A stretch of DNA of 64,000 nucleotides from Flavobacteriales bacterium UBA7666 (GTDB lineage: Bacteria > Bacteroidota > Bacteroidia > Flavobacteriales_D > Crocinitomicaceae). Under the pieces are notes generated by a model, which did no database searches, had not been told where the DNA came from, and saw only the letters and a program-made list of their open reading frames with translations. This document shows, piece by piece, positions 32,884-43,000 of this stretch (position 1 is its first letter; each line of letters begins with the position of its first letter). The stretch covers positions 212,015 through 276,014 of the forward strand of contig DLHO01000025.1 of NCBI GenBank assembly GCA_002483265.1. The letters run 5' to 3'. The position numbers were made by a program, and so were the translations under genes.

Positions 32884-34011
32884 ATGACATTTACAGAAAT
32901 ATTCAGTAACACCAATTGGGATGAAATAAAATCTTCCATCTATGCAAAAACAGCAGCAGATGTGGAACGTGCTTTGTCTTCAAAAAAACGCAGTTTAGAA
33001 GATTTCAAAGCGCTTATTTCTCCGGCTGCGGAACCTTATTTGGAGCAAATGGCTCAGGAAAGTCATGCACTAACCAAAAAACGTTTCGGGAAAACCATTC
33101 AGCTTTACACACCGATGTATTTGAGCAATGAATGCAACAATATTTGTACGTATTGCGGTTTCAGTTTCGATAATAAAATTCGCCGTAAAACATTGACGGA
33201 TGAAGAGATTTTGAAAGAAGTAGCTTATCTGAAAGAACGTGGATTTAATCACATTTTATTAGTTACAGGTGAAGCAAATCGTACTGTTCATGTGCCCTAT
33301 TTTAAACGGGTAATGGATTTAATCCGAAATGAGTTCGCGAATATTTCAATTGAAGTTCAGCCTTTAGAAGAGGAGGAATACGGAATTTTACATGAAGCCG
33401 GAGTGTATTCTGTATTGGTTTATCAGGAAACATATCATCAGGATGTTTATAAAGCATATCATCCGAAAGGCAAGAAATCCAATTTTGAATACCGCTTAGA
33501 TACACCGGATCGTTGCGGAAGAGCGGGCATTCATAAGATTGGTCTGGGAGTTTTACTCGGACTGGAAGATTGGCGAACCGATTCATTTTTTTGTGCTTTG
33601 CATTTAGATTACCTTCAAAAAAGATACTGGCAGACCAAATACTCTATTTCATTTCCAAGAATGCGTCCGGCAGAAGGAATTATCGAACCCAATGTCATTG
33701 TTGGAGATCGCGAATTGGTGCAATTGATTTGTGCTTATCGCTTGTTCAATGAAGATGTTGAATTATCCGTTTCTACGCGTGAATCGGAACATTTTAGAAA
33801 TCATGTAATTCCTTTAGGTGTAACAACCATGAGTGCCGGTTCGAAAACAAATCCGGGAGGATACGTCGTTGAACCTGAATCTTTGGAACAGTTCGAAATT
33901 TCGGATGAACGTTCGGTGGAGGAAATCGCTCAATTAATTCAAAGTCAGGGCTACGAACCGGTTTGGAAAGATTGGGATCGCAGTTATTCTAATTCGACAT
34001 TGCATGTTTAG
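32884..34011 (+). CDS. thiH: 2-iminoacetate synthase ThiH
   Basis: Radical-SAM lyase of 375 residues that cleaves tyrosine to dehydroglycine for the thiazole ring. The cluster motif CxxxCxxC is Cys84, Cys88 and Cys91 (CNNICTYC). Other landmarks: LYTPMYLSNEC, GFNHILLVTGEAN, VYQETYHQ and the C-terminal TMSAGSKTNPGGY. The open frame begins at 32842, but those codons lie in a repeat; the ATG at 32884 after AAAAAAGAGA gives the family N-terminus. This oxygen-sensitive route (ThiH, not ThiO) marks the pathway variant used. Confidence 0.95.
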   Translation: MTFTEIFSNTNWDEIKSSIYAKTAADVERALSSKKRSLEDFKALISPAAEPYLEQMAQESHALTKKRFGKTIQLYTPMYLSNECNNICTYCGFSFDNKIRRKTLTDEEILKEVAYLKERGFNHILLVTGEANRTVHVPYFKRVMDLIRNEFANISIEVQPLEEEEYGILHEAGVYSVLVYQETYHQDVYKAYHPKGKKSNFEYRLDTPDRCGRAGIHKIGLGVLLGLEDWRTDSFFCALHLDYLQKRYWQTKYSISFPRMRPAEGIIEPNVIVGDRELVQLICAYRLFNEDVELSVSTRESEHFRNHVIPLGVTTMSAGSKTNPGGYVVEPESLEQFEISDERSVEEIAQLIQSQGYEPVWKDWDRSYSNSTLHV

Positions 34012-34714
34012 TCCAAACGAAGCCAAGCGCTATGCGAAACAAACCATTTTGGATGAGGTTGGACTGATTGGTCAGGTGAAACTCAAAAATGCACGCGTTG
34101 TTGTTATTGGAGCCGGTGGCTTGGGTTGTCCGATTATTCAATACTTATCTGCTTGCGGAATAGGAACCATCGGGATTGTGGATTTTGATGTGATTGAGCA
34201 TTCAAATTTGCACAGACAAGTTTTATACACGCCTCAGGATGTTGGTAGGAAGAAAGCCGAGGTTGCAAAGGAAAAAGCATTGGCTCAAAATCCGGATACG
34301 ATCATAGAAGTTTTTGATTGTGCTCTCAGCGAAGATAATGCGGAGTTTATCCTTTCTCAATTCGATTTGGTGATCGACGGCTGTGATAATTTCCTGACCC
34401 GATATATCGTAAACGATACCTGTGTTGAACTTGAAAAACCGTTGGTTTATGGAAGTATTCTCGGTTTTCAGGGACAATTGGCAGTTTTTAATTTTCAGGG
34501 AAGTAAAAACCTGAGAGATTTGTTTCCGGAACCTCCAAATGCAGAAGATGTTCCCAATTGCTCCGATAATGGTGTTTTAGGAGTCGTTCCCGGTGTGATA
34601 GGAACTTTAATGGCAAACGAAGCATTGAAATGTATTCTCGGGCTTGAAATCAATCTCAATACTTTTCATGTTTTTGATTTGCTAAGTCTTGAAATGACGA
34701 AGTTGAGATTTTAA
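34004..34714 (+). CDS. thiF: ThiF/MoeB-family sulfur-carrier adenylyltransferase
   Basis: E1-like enzyme, 236 residues, which should adenylate the C-terminus of ThiS. The nucleotide-binding GAGGLG is at 36-41, with VDFDVIEHSNLHRQVLY (ATP-contacting Asp, Asn, Arg), DGCDNFLTRYIVNDTC and PNCSDNGVLGVVPGVIG with the candidate active-site Cys. I see no paired CxxC motifs, so the zinc knuckle of E. coli ThiF/MoeB seems to be missing. Its ATG lies eight bases inside thiH. It is the last gene of the thi operon. Confidence 0.92.
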   Translation: MFSPNEAKRYAKQTILDEVGLIGQVKLKNARVVVIGAGGLGCPIIQYLSACGIGTIGIVDFDVIEHSNLHRQVLYTPQDVGRKKAEVAKEKALAQNPDTIIEVFDCALSEDNAEFILSQFDLVIDGCDNFLTRYIVNDTCVELEKPLVYGSILGFQGQLAVFNFQGSKNLRDLFPEPPNAEDVPNCSDNGVLGVVPGVIGTLMANEALKCILGLEINLNTFHVFDLLSLEMTKLRF

Positions 34715-34929
34715 GTCTACCAGTGGTGGGGAAGACCGAATGGCTCTTTTCAGGAGGTTCATGTTTTTGTATTAAGTCGAAGAACGAGTAAAATGGGGGA
34801 GATTCGGAGGTAGTGGTTTTTCATGCACACCCTTGTCTGTAGCTAAATTTTCTTCTTCTCCCCCTTGCGGTTAACTTCTCAAAATACTTTCTCCTTATCG
34901 ATTTGTTGTTCTTGTTGCACCTATTAAAC
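34715..34929. other. Intergenic region after the thi operon, long-range pairing
   Basis: No gene seen in these 215 bases. GGGGGAGA (34795-34802) can pair exactly with TCTCCCCC (34857-34864) over a 54-base loop. No T-run follows, so a simple terminator is not evident, and I cannot match the sequence to a known RNA family. Confidence 0.35.
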
Positions 34930-37914
34930 CTATTGAACAATGATTCTGATCTCTCTACCTTGCTCTGTTCGGATTGTATAAACCCCTTTTGCAAAATCAT
35001 CCATCTGAATGGTTGAGAATTGGCCTGTTTCTCTGCGTAAGATCAATCTTCCAGATATATCAAAAAATTCAATAACGTGGTTCCCTTTTTTGTCAAATGA
35101 AAGGTAAAGGTCACCGTTTACCGGATTGGGATAAGCTATGAAATCATCTTCTTGGTCCAGATTAACGGAGCGGATTCCCAGAGAATTAACCGCCCCGTTA
35201 TTGTCTGTTTGTATCAGCCTGTAATAATTAACTCCGTTAAAAGGAGAAAAATCAGTCAGCTCATAGGTATTTGTTTCTGTAGTTGTTCCGGCGCCATCCA
35301 TAGATCCCAAGGAAACCCAGGAAGATGCGTTCTGGCTTTTTTCAATAGTATAATAATCACAGTTGAATTCTGATTCCGTTACCCATGTCAGATCTACGGT
35401 ACGGGATGTATTCAGTTCGGCTTTAAATTCTGTTATTTCAACAGGCAGAGGAGTCAGTGACGTGATGGAAGCCAGTGTAAAGAATGGTGTTGCGCTGCTG
35501 ATCGTCACCCCGGAAAATTCCACACGACTTCCATTAATAACAGCACCTGAATAGATCGTTGCATTGGTCCAGTCAACGCCATCATTGTCAACAAGTAACC
35601 GTAGGTTAGAAACCGGCGTGAAGGCAACAAGCATACTTGTTTCATAACCCACCGTAACACTTTGTGCAAAATTAGTGAGCTGTCCTTTCCAGACACGCTC
35701 GATGTGACCGTAAATACCTGCCGGTAAATTTGCAAAACACACAGGATTTGTAGTGATTTGATTCGCAAGACCGTTATTTCCCCAGATGAGAAATGACTGA
35801 TCTGAACTGAAGCTATTGGCATTGGTTGCATTGCTGCTTGCGATTGACACAAGCCCAACAGTTACGGGTTCATTGTTGTTTACACTGATAGATTGTTTCT
35901 GGATGAGCGCAGAAGCATCATCACGCCCGATTCCGGCAATATCCCTGTTGAAACCGCTATTGGTAGTCTTATTCCAGGTTGTTGTACCGGTAGAGGAAAT
36001 GTAATTATATGCAGCTCCCGTATTGGTGTTTCCACCACGAGTAAGCCCATACTTGATAGCGAGGTAACTTTCTATTTTATTCAGGTTTGCCGCAGAGGGA
36101 GTTGACGAATAAAGGATCACTTCACTGATATTCGCATCCGTATCTTCTCCACCGGAGTTGTTACGACCCATGTACAGACCGCTACTGATACTCGGTGAAT
36201 ACGTAATATCGTTGGAATTGGATGCTGTTAATACTACTGAATTTTTGCGTGTGAGCATTGTTGCACCGCTACCTGTTACAGTAGTCATACAGGCGCTTGA
36301 ACCGGAGTATTCGGTAGGTGCTACCCAGTCAAATGTCCAACCATTTATACTTGCGTCAGAAGATTGTGCCCGAAAACCTGGCTTAAACTGATGTCGGTAA
36401 GCAGATAAATTGGATGTGTAAGTCATACCTGTGAAATCGTCGACACTGTTATCGCTGACAATAAAATAGCTGCCTGATGAGGTCATTAGGTCGGTCGCAG
36501 TGGAAGCGTTTCCCAGCATAGTATTGGATGCAGCTACGAAATCGATTCGGGGATTGTAATTGAATAATCGCGGACTTGTTGCACCTGAAATAACTCCTGG
36601 CTGCTGTGCTGCAGTTCCTTGTGTGATCGGCCATGTTCCCGCAGAACCTGCAGAACTGTTCCAGGATGAAACACCTGTTCCCATGGTGATACTGGACGTA
36701 TTGTCCGACTTATACCAAACGCTCAGTCCGGATGAAACACCACCTGGTGACCCGGCACAGGCAACAATTGATCTTGAACCGGCCGGATTTGTAACTGTTG
36801 GAGTTCTTACGATTCCTACAGTCAAACTAGTACATTGTGCATCGACGACATTACCAATAGTGGAAGTGGCATTATTCATGTCGTAAGCAATCCAGAAATA
36901 ATTGGTTCCTGAATTCAATACCTGACTTCCGTTTACCGTTATTGCCCCGGAAGCGACCGTAGTTCCAGCACCATCAAATGGAGAACTTGACGAAAAGGTG
37001 CCGGAATTTCCGGTATAGTATACATGAATAAGGGAAACATCATTGGTATTGGTTCCCGGAATTGTAGATCCGGTCATGTTGAATATGATTTGTGTCAATG
37101 ACAACGGACCGGTGCAGCCGGAAGTCACAATTTCTAAGCGAAGTATATCTTGCGCTGCATTGCATTTCTCTACTCCATTAGTGGAAGACTGAATGGATGT
37201 ACTGGAAACATAGGACATCGCAGCCGGTGTAAACGTATAGGTTTGTGCTACGGCGGGTTTTACAGTTCCTGCAAATCTGCAGGTTGCGGCATTTGTCCCT
37301 CCGGCAGCAGTGGTACTCCAGTTGGTTGTTGTTGTGCGGTTGTTGAAATCCGCATTGGTCAACCCCCGGATACCTACTTGTATTTCAGGTGTTGTTGCTG
37401 CATTCGCAGTAATAGTACCACCATATACAATGCGGACAACATTTGTTGCATAGTTCAGACGTACTTGGCAGGTAATCCGTTCACCGGTTATTCCGAAACG
37501 TCGTACATCTCTCCATTGAACAACATATTCGCTGGAAGCAGTTAGGTCTTGGACACGAACTTCAGGCGTACCCGTAGTTGCTTCCTGTAAATCCACTCCA
37601 AATGCGGAAACGATCCCGGAACCATCTGACGAGCTGATAGGGGTGTAAGTATTTGCAGCCGGAGCAGACCCAAATGAAATAAAACCGTTGGAAGAAACAT
37701 AGAGTTGAGTATAAGCGATACAATTGAAGGTAAAGGAAGGAATTGTAATAGCGCTGGATGCATTGTCGTCAAATGCAGTGGACCACAAAACTGTTCCTCC
37801 TGTCAAATTCGTAAAAGTTCCGGCGGATTGAACCACTGTATTCGAACTTACCTGTCCGAAAACAGGAAAACCCAAAAAGGAAACCAACGCAAGGGTAATG
37901 ATTTGAAATTTCAT
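34930..37914 (-). CDS. Large T9SS-exported protein, type A sorting domain
   Basis: A 994-residue secreted protein: signal peptide (ends VFGQ), an N-terminal nidogen-like region (YVSSNGFISFG, QWRDVRRFG), a LamG-like section from about 390 with the phrase IESYLAIKYGLTRGG that is common in Bacteroidota surface proteins, a fibronectin-like part (VDLTWVTESEFNCDYYTIEKS), and a C-terminal sorting domain (AYPNPVNGDLYLSF ... GVYTIRTEQG). T9SS type A domains direct export across the outer membrane and attachment to surface lipopolysaccharide. No catalytic site visible; an adhesin-like role is an inference. Confidence 0.88.
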   Translation of the reverse strand: MKFQIITLALVSFLGFPVFGQVSSNTVVQSAGTFTNLTGGTVLWSTAFDDNASSAITIPSFTFNCIAYTQLYVSSNGFISFGSAPAANTYTPISSSDGSGIVSAFGVDLQEATTGTPEVRVQDLTASSEYVVQWRDVRRFGITGERITCQVRLNYATNVVRIVYGGTITANAATTPEIQVGIRGLTNADFNNRTTTTNWSTTAAGGTNAATCRFAGTVKPAVAQTYTFTPAAMSYVSSTSIQSSTNGVEKCNAAQDILRLEIVTSGCTGPLSLTQIIFNMTGSTIPGTNTNDVSLIHVYYTGNSGTFSSSSPFDGAGTTVASGAITVNGSQVLNSGTNYFWIAYDMNNATSTIGNVVDAQCTSLTVGIVRTPTVTNPAGSRSIVACAGSPGGVSSGLSVWYKSDNTSSITMGTGVSSWNSSAGSAGTWPITQGTAAQQPGVISGATSPRLFNYNPRIDFVAASNTMLGNASTATDLMTSSGSYFIVSDNSVDDFTGMTYTSNLSAYRHQFKPGFRAQSSDASINGWTFDWVAPTEYSGSSACMTTVTGSGATMLTRKNSVVLTASNSNDITYSPSISSGLYMGRNNSGGEDTDANISEVILYSSTPSAANLNKIESYLAIKYGLTRGGNTNTGAAYNYISSTGTTTWNKTTNSGFNRDIAGIGRDDASALIQKQSISVNNNEPVTVGLVSIASSNATNANSFSSDQSFLIWGNNGLANQITTNPVCFANLPAGIYGHIERVWKGQLTNFAQSVTVGYETSMLVAFTPVSNLRLLVDNDGVDWTNATIYSGAVINGSRVEFSGVTISSATPFFTLASITSLTPLPVEITEFKAELNTSRTVDLTWVTESEFNCDYYTIEKSQNASSWVSLGSMDGAGTTTETNTYELTDFSPFNGVNYYRLIQTDNNGAVNSLGIRSVNLDQEDDFIAYPNPVNGDLYLSFDKKGNHVIEFFDISGRLILRRETGQFSTIQMDDFAKGVYTIRTEQGREIRIIVQ

Positions 37915-37994
37915 AAGTTAAATTGTAGTTTTCAGCAAAACAAAGTCATCTGATGAAAAGAACCTACTTATTTAGTCCGACAAAACCCCGACAA

Positions 37995-38024
37995 ATAACA
38001 AAAACCCTCTGATGTTAAGGGTTT
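37995..38024 (-). terminator. Terminator of the TPR/LuxR regulator gene
   Basis: On the minus strand AAACCCT (38024-38018) pairs with AGGGTTT (38008-38002) and is followed by TTTTGTT. It lies about 130 bases after the regulator's stop codon and before the next minus-strand gene. Confidence 0.6.
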
Positions 38025-38153
38025 CAGTATCAATTCATACTTGTTTTAAAAGACTTGAAATACCATGTTTTGAACAAAAAAACAGGAATAACCAGAAGAT
38101 TGCAAAGGCAGTTTTTTGTGGATTATTACAACGATCATCTTACAGAATCAAAG

Positions 38154-39791
38154 TTAGATTGATTTAATAAGTGCATTCAGTTCTTTGGATTGTTCGATAG
38201 ATAGCTTTTTGCGAAGCCTTAGGTCTGTTCGTTTGACCGAATCAGTAGAAATCCCAAGTAGCCGGGCTATTTCAAAAGTAGAAAGATCCATGCGTATGAG
38301 GGCAGCTAAGCGCAAATCGGCTTTGGATAAGGTGTCTGCCAACTTTTGAAAATTGTCGAAAAAGCCGGGATTTAATTTCTCGAAGAGTTTCCGGAATACA
38401 TCCCAGTCGTCTTCCGTAAGTAGCTTAAAGGATTGCAACCGGTCGGATAAAGCTTCCCTTTCAGCAGCAGTGAGCTGGTTTCCGGAATCTTTGTTGAATT
38501 GCTCGATTTCGGATTGTAGTTCATGCACGAGCTTATTTTTTTCGCTCAGGTTCGAAAGTACCTGGTGCATTTGTTCTTCAATGTTTGTTAGCTCGTCCTC
38601 TGCTCTCAGTTTTTGAAGCACCAGTACTTCTTTTTCTTTTCTTCTTCTGAGCGCGATCTGCCTCAGAATGATAATTAATCCAGCAATGACGAAGCAACCG
38701 ATAACTGCGAGTAGTAGGAATCGCTGTTCTACACGTTTTTTTTGTGCATCCATTAGTTTCAGTTGCGCCTGCTTTTTCTGAAATCGAATTTGAAATTCCG
38801 TATTGTGAAAGTTTTCAAGGTTCTGCTGCTGATTGATACTGTCCTGATAGGAGAGATACAGTTTCTGATTGTCGTAGGCCATCTGGTAATCATTTGTTGA
38901 CTCACCAAGCATGGTCATTGCTTTGTAAAACGCCAGTTCGGAATGCATTGTATGAACGTGTGCTTTCATGAGCTCCTGCGTCTGCTTGAGTTTCATTGCG
39001 GCACTATTCCTGTTATGTGCCCGAACATCCAATTCTGCCAAAAGCGCAAGCGCATTGATGGCACTTTCCCACTGATCGGTTTCACTGCTTATCTTAAAGT
39101 CTTTCGAAACTAATTCCCGTGAGCGTTTAAAGTTGTTTCTAGTGTAGTAATAATTGCCGAGATTTCCAGAAAGGACACCTATCCAATCCATTCGATTATG
39201 CTTTCTTGCTAGTTTCAGCGCTCGCTCGAAATAACGTTTACTGAGAGCGTCGTTCTTCTCCCGGTAGATCAATCCGATTGCATTGCAGGCACCAATTTCA
39301 ATCTGATAGGGTGCGGAACCATTGATCAGGATCCGGAAATGTTTTTCGGCCATTGAATAACGCTGAAAACTCAAATAAACCACTCCAATCCGGTTGTGAA
39401 ATTCATAGAAAAAAGGGATCTGTTTTGCCTGCTTGTTTTTTAAAAGGTCTTCCGTCTTGATTAGGTAAACAAAAGCTTCGTGTGGAAAACCGTTGAGATC
39501 GAGGTTCTCTCCAATCCTGTAACATACTTCCGCGTATCCGTTCTGTTTTTCCGTTTTGGCTTGCTGTTCGCAAAAATCGAGGAATGCAATCCATTCCCGA
39601 TCGGCAAAAAACTCTTTTTTTCCCCATCTTGAAACAAGTGTCAGACTGGTTTTTGTTTTGTCGCCTTTATTTTTATCTAATGTCAGATCATAAACCTTCC
39701 TGGCTGACCGCAAGTTCATATCTCCTCCTGATGCATGAAGCAAAGGAGAAAAGACTAAAAAGAAGAGGCTTGTAACTAATAAATTTTGCAC
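38154..39791 (-). CDS. TPR-sensor transcription regulator with membrane helix and LuxR-type HTH
   Basis: A 545-residue regulator. The frame is open to 39986, but a GTG at 39791 starts an ideal signal peptide (QNLLVTSLFFLVFSPLLHA), and TAGTTTTG, an exact -7 box, lies 20 bases upstream of it; I therefore chose GTG. A periplasmic TPR array (about 80-320) is followed by a transmembrane helix (FLLLAVIGCFVIAGLIIIL), a coiled coil (EVLVLQKLRAEDELTNIEEQ) and a C-terminal helix-turn-helix (LRLAALIRMDLSTFEIARLL, SVKRTDLRLRKKL). This layout is a Bacteroidota family of one-piece membrane regulators. Its target is unknown; it sits between two huge T9SS cargo genes. Confidence 0.8.
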   Translation of the reverse strand: MQNLLVTSLFFLVFSPLLHASGGDMNLRSARKVYDLTLDKNKGDKTKTSLTLVSRWGKKEFFADREWIAFLDFCEQQAKTEKQNGYAEVCYRIGENLDLNGFPHEAFVYLIKTEDLLKNKQAKQIPFFYEFHNRIGVVYLSFQRYSMAEKHFRILINGSAPYQIEIGACNAIGLIYREKNDALSKRYFERALKLARKHNRMDWIGVLSGNLGNYYYTRNNFKRSRELVSKDFKISSETDQWESAINALALLAELDVRAHNRNSAAMKLKQTQELMKAHVHTMHSELAFYKAMTMLGESTNDYQMAYDNQKLYLSYQDSINQQQNLENFHNTEFQIRFQKKQAQLKLMDAQKKRVEQRFLLLAVIGCFVIAGLIIILRQIALRRRKEKEVLVLQKLRAEDELTNIEEQMHQVLSNLSEKNKLVHELQSEIEQFNKDSGNQLTAAEREALSDRLQSFKLLTEDDWDVFRKLFEKLNPGFFDNFQKLADTLSKADLRLAALIRMDLSTFEIARLLGISTDSVKRTDLRLRKKLSIEQSKELNALIKSI

Positions 39792-39811
39792 TATGTTGCT
39801 GATAACAAATG

Positions 39812-39819
39812 CAAAACTA
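39812..39819 (-). promoter_or_regulatory. -7 box of the TPR/LuxR regulator gene
   Basis: TAGTTTTG on the minus strand, an exact TAnnTTTG match, leading to a predicted leader of about 14 bases before the GTG at 39791. No clear TTG is spaced correctly upstream. Confidence 0.4.
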
Positions 39820-40046
39820 GGAACTTTTTTGAATGTTTTCGGATTAGTTTCCTGTAAACTGGTAAGGCTAGTTTCACCGATTTTGGAAGTCAGGAAATAA
39901 CGGTTCACAAAAACAGGAAGTTCTTTGTCGGTATAGAATAGGAGACTTTGAGATGTTTTGTTAGAATCTGAAATCAACCTCAACACCTTTCATATTTTCG
40001 ATTTGTGCAGTTTTGAGATAACGAAGCTGCGATTTTAAACTGCTCT

Positions 40047-43000
40047 TTATTCAAATTTGATGATTGGCAATTGATGTGTACTTTCATCACTTAGTGTAAC
40101 AACAACATAATATAAACCATTTTTTTGAGGTAGGTCCATAACAAAGAAAGGATGATGGATTTTGTTGTATTGACCGAGTAATTGCCCATCAGTAGAATAA
40201 ATATCCAACTTTTCTATCATTGAAGAATAACCTGAAGTAATCTTAAGTGTTCCATTTGTTGGATTTGGACTTGCAGACAAAAGAAAATGATCTTTATTAA
40301 AAACGCTCAATACAGGAGGATCTTCTTCTTTGATACGATTCGTTGTCGTGTTCGTAACTACAGCTGGATTCGAATCAAAATAGATACGGGCTTCATTATG
40401 GATTATTGTACCCTCCGACAAATTGGAGGTAAGCGGAACTTTAAATTTTACAAATCCATGGCTTTCAATTTCATTTGTAGAACTGTCTGGAAGTAAGATG
40501 CTATTGAAAATAAAGCTTATTTCACGGTTGTTTCCAAAGGTGATTTCCATTGGATGACTGGATGATATAGGAACAATTCCTAGAAAGTTTAAATTGGGGT
40601 CAATAACATCTTTAATTACAATTGAAATAGCAGTATCATTTCCTGTATTTTGAAACCTTACTAAGTATTCCAAGTCAGGAGTTTCTGGAGAAATATCTCC
40701 GAAAATTCCATCTCCTATTGGAAATACAGACTTATCATTCGGGTCGTAAGCGCAAAGAAGTACTTGTTTTAATGTATCATTAACAGTAGATAATGGTATT
40801 CCTGATCCATCAAGAATTGTTGCATTTACAAAACTAGTTAAAGTATCTCCTCCAAAATTGAAATCAGGCATTTGAACTGTTAATTGGATTAATTCATTTT
40901 CAAAATAATTCAAACTGTCGAATTGCCAAATGATAGTATTTCCTTGGACTGATGTGGGGGGAACAGTGGCAGATACATAATTGATAGCTGAATGAAGTTC
41001 CATCTCTATAGTTCCGGATGGATGAGTTGTTCCATGATTTCCTGTAGTAATGTAATAGTTCACAAATTGGTTACATCTTGGGAATCCACCTGTTAAGTTC
41101 AACTGTATGGAATCACTTGGTATACTTGGAAAATAACCGAAATCCAACGTGTCCAGTCCTGTATTTGGTATTGTTATATTTATCATGTAAGGATTAACAG
41201 TTGTTAAAGACCAGCCATTACCGATTCCTATTGACCAAATTTCGGAAAGTCCTATATTGCTACTTTCGAAATTCAGGTAATAATTTCCACTGTAATCAGA
41301 AAAAGCCTGTTTTTGCTGCGGATTAGCTATCAAATGCGCCCAATTAATAGGTTGGTCATTTGGATCAAATACTCCGTTTTGATTATAATCAACAAAAACC
41401 TTTCCTTTTACCTGGTAAGGTGCAATAATTTCATTTGCTCCAATCTCAATGTAATCCAAATGATTTCGAATGATATCTTTATCTCCATCATTCTCGATAT
41501 CTCCAAATTTCAGTTCTCCATAAGTTGAAGCGTGCTGATTTAGCAGCCAGATAGGAGTTGAGTATTGAAGAGGACCCTGACTCGGAAAAACTCCTAAATT
41601 ATTCTGGGTAACAAAAAAGATATCTTCATTTCCGTCATTGTTATAGTCAGATATTTGCTTACAAAAAATTGTTGTTCCCGGGAGTGAAGCCAGTGTTTGA
41701 AAAGTTCCCAGGTTTGAAGGTGTCATTTGCCTCCATCCAATTGAATCATAGGATGTAATGATCAGGTCTTTATCAGTGTCATTGTCCAGATCATAGAATA
41801 CCGCAGCATCAATATTCTGGTTATTGTAAATAATGGATCCACTACCGGAGAATAATCCGTTTGAATTAGAAGAATGATACCTGATGTGATTGCTGTATGC
41901 AGAATAAATCATCTTGTATCCATAACTATTTGGCTGGTTTGAAAAGGCAACGGCTAAAGCCATAGATGAATTTCCTCCGGAAACATTCTGATAATTGAAA
42001 CTGTTACTTCCCAGATTATTGATAATTCCTATGGTTGAAGATCCTGAAACTAAAATATCAATGTCCCCGTCTCCATTATAATCGCCAAAATCAATCTGGT
42101 CGATTTGAGAAACATAGCAATTCAATACTTGCGGTTGAAAATTCCCTGTGCCATCGTTGATATATAGACGTACACCACTTCCGAATACAACCGTGGCAAA
42201 AATGTCGAGATCCCCATCTGTATCGATATCAAATAACTTGATAGTTTTAAAATGTTCCGATGCATTTACTCCTAACTCAGCAATAATGGTTCTTGCTCCA
42301 TATAATGAATTTCCAAGGTTGTAGTAAATTCCCAAATCTGTTGCTCCTGCTGCAATATCAATTAAACCGTCTCCGTTCAAGTCTCCGGTGTCAAATCCGA
42401 TCACTCCTTCCAATTGATTTGAAACGCGGAATGAAGTTGCAAACGAATCAATAATGAAGGTGTTACAGCGTATTATATCCAGGTTTTGGTTTGAACTCAG
42501 GAAATCCAAGTCGTTGTCATTATCATAATCTGATAGTACCCCATCAAATTGTGAATAAGGATTTGGAAGATTGACTGCTTCAATTACGTGCTCCGGAAAA
42601 GAACCTGATCCATCATTTTCATACCACTTTAATGACACATCACAAAAGAAACCGGCAATATCTTCGTCCCCGTCGTTGTCGATATCCCCTGCTAGCAATT
42701 TAATTGCACAAGGTAAAAAAGAGAACGTCCCGGTATTAGTGAAAGTTCCATTACCATTATTTACATACAGATCATTCCAGTCAGTCCATGTGTCACTTTG
42801 ATTATTGACTATCAAATCATTTAAATTATCGTTGTTGAAATCACCAATGGTCAGCAATGGATTTGTCTGAACCGTGAATAATACCTGTGGACTGGTAAAA
42901 TTTCCGTTTCCTAAGGATTGAACTGCAAATACATTATAATAGGAGTAAAAAATAATGTCATCAATCAAATCGTTATTGATGTCACCAACAACTAAATCCT

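Noticed and set aside
34715..34929. Signal-recognition-particle or other known structured RNA
   Set aside because: The GGAAGGnAGCAG-type SRP core is not present; only one long-range 8-base pairing was found.
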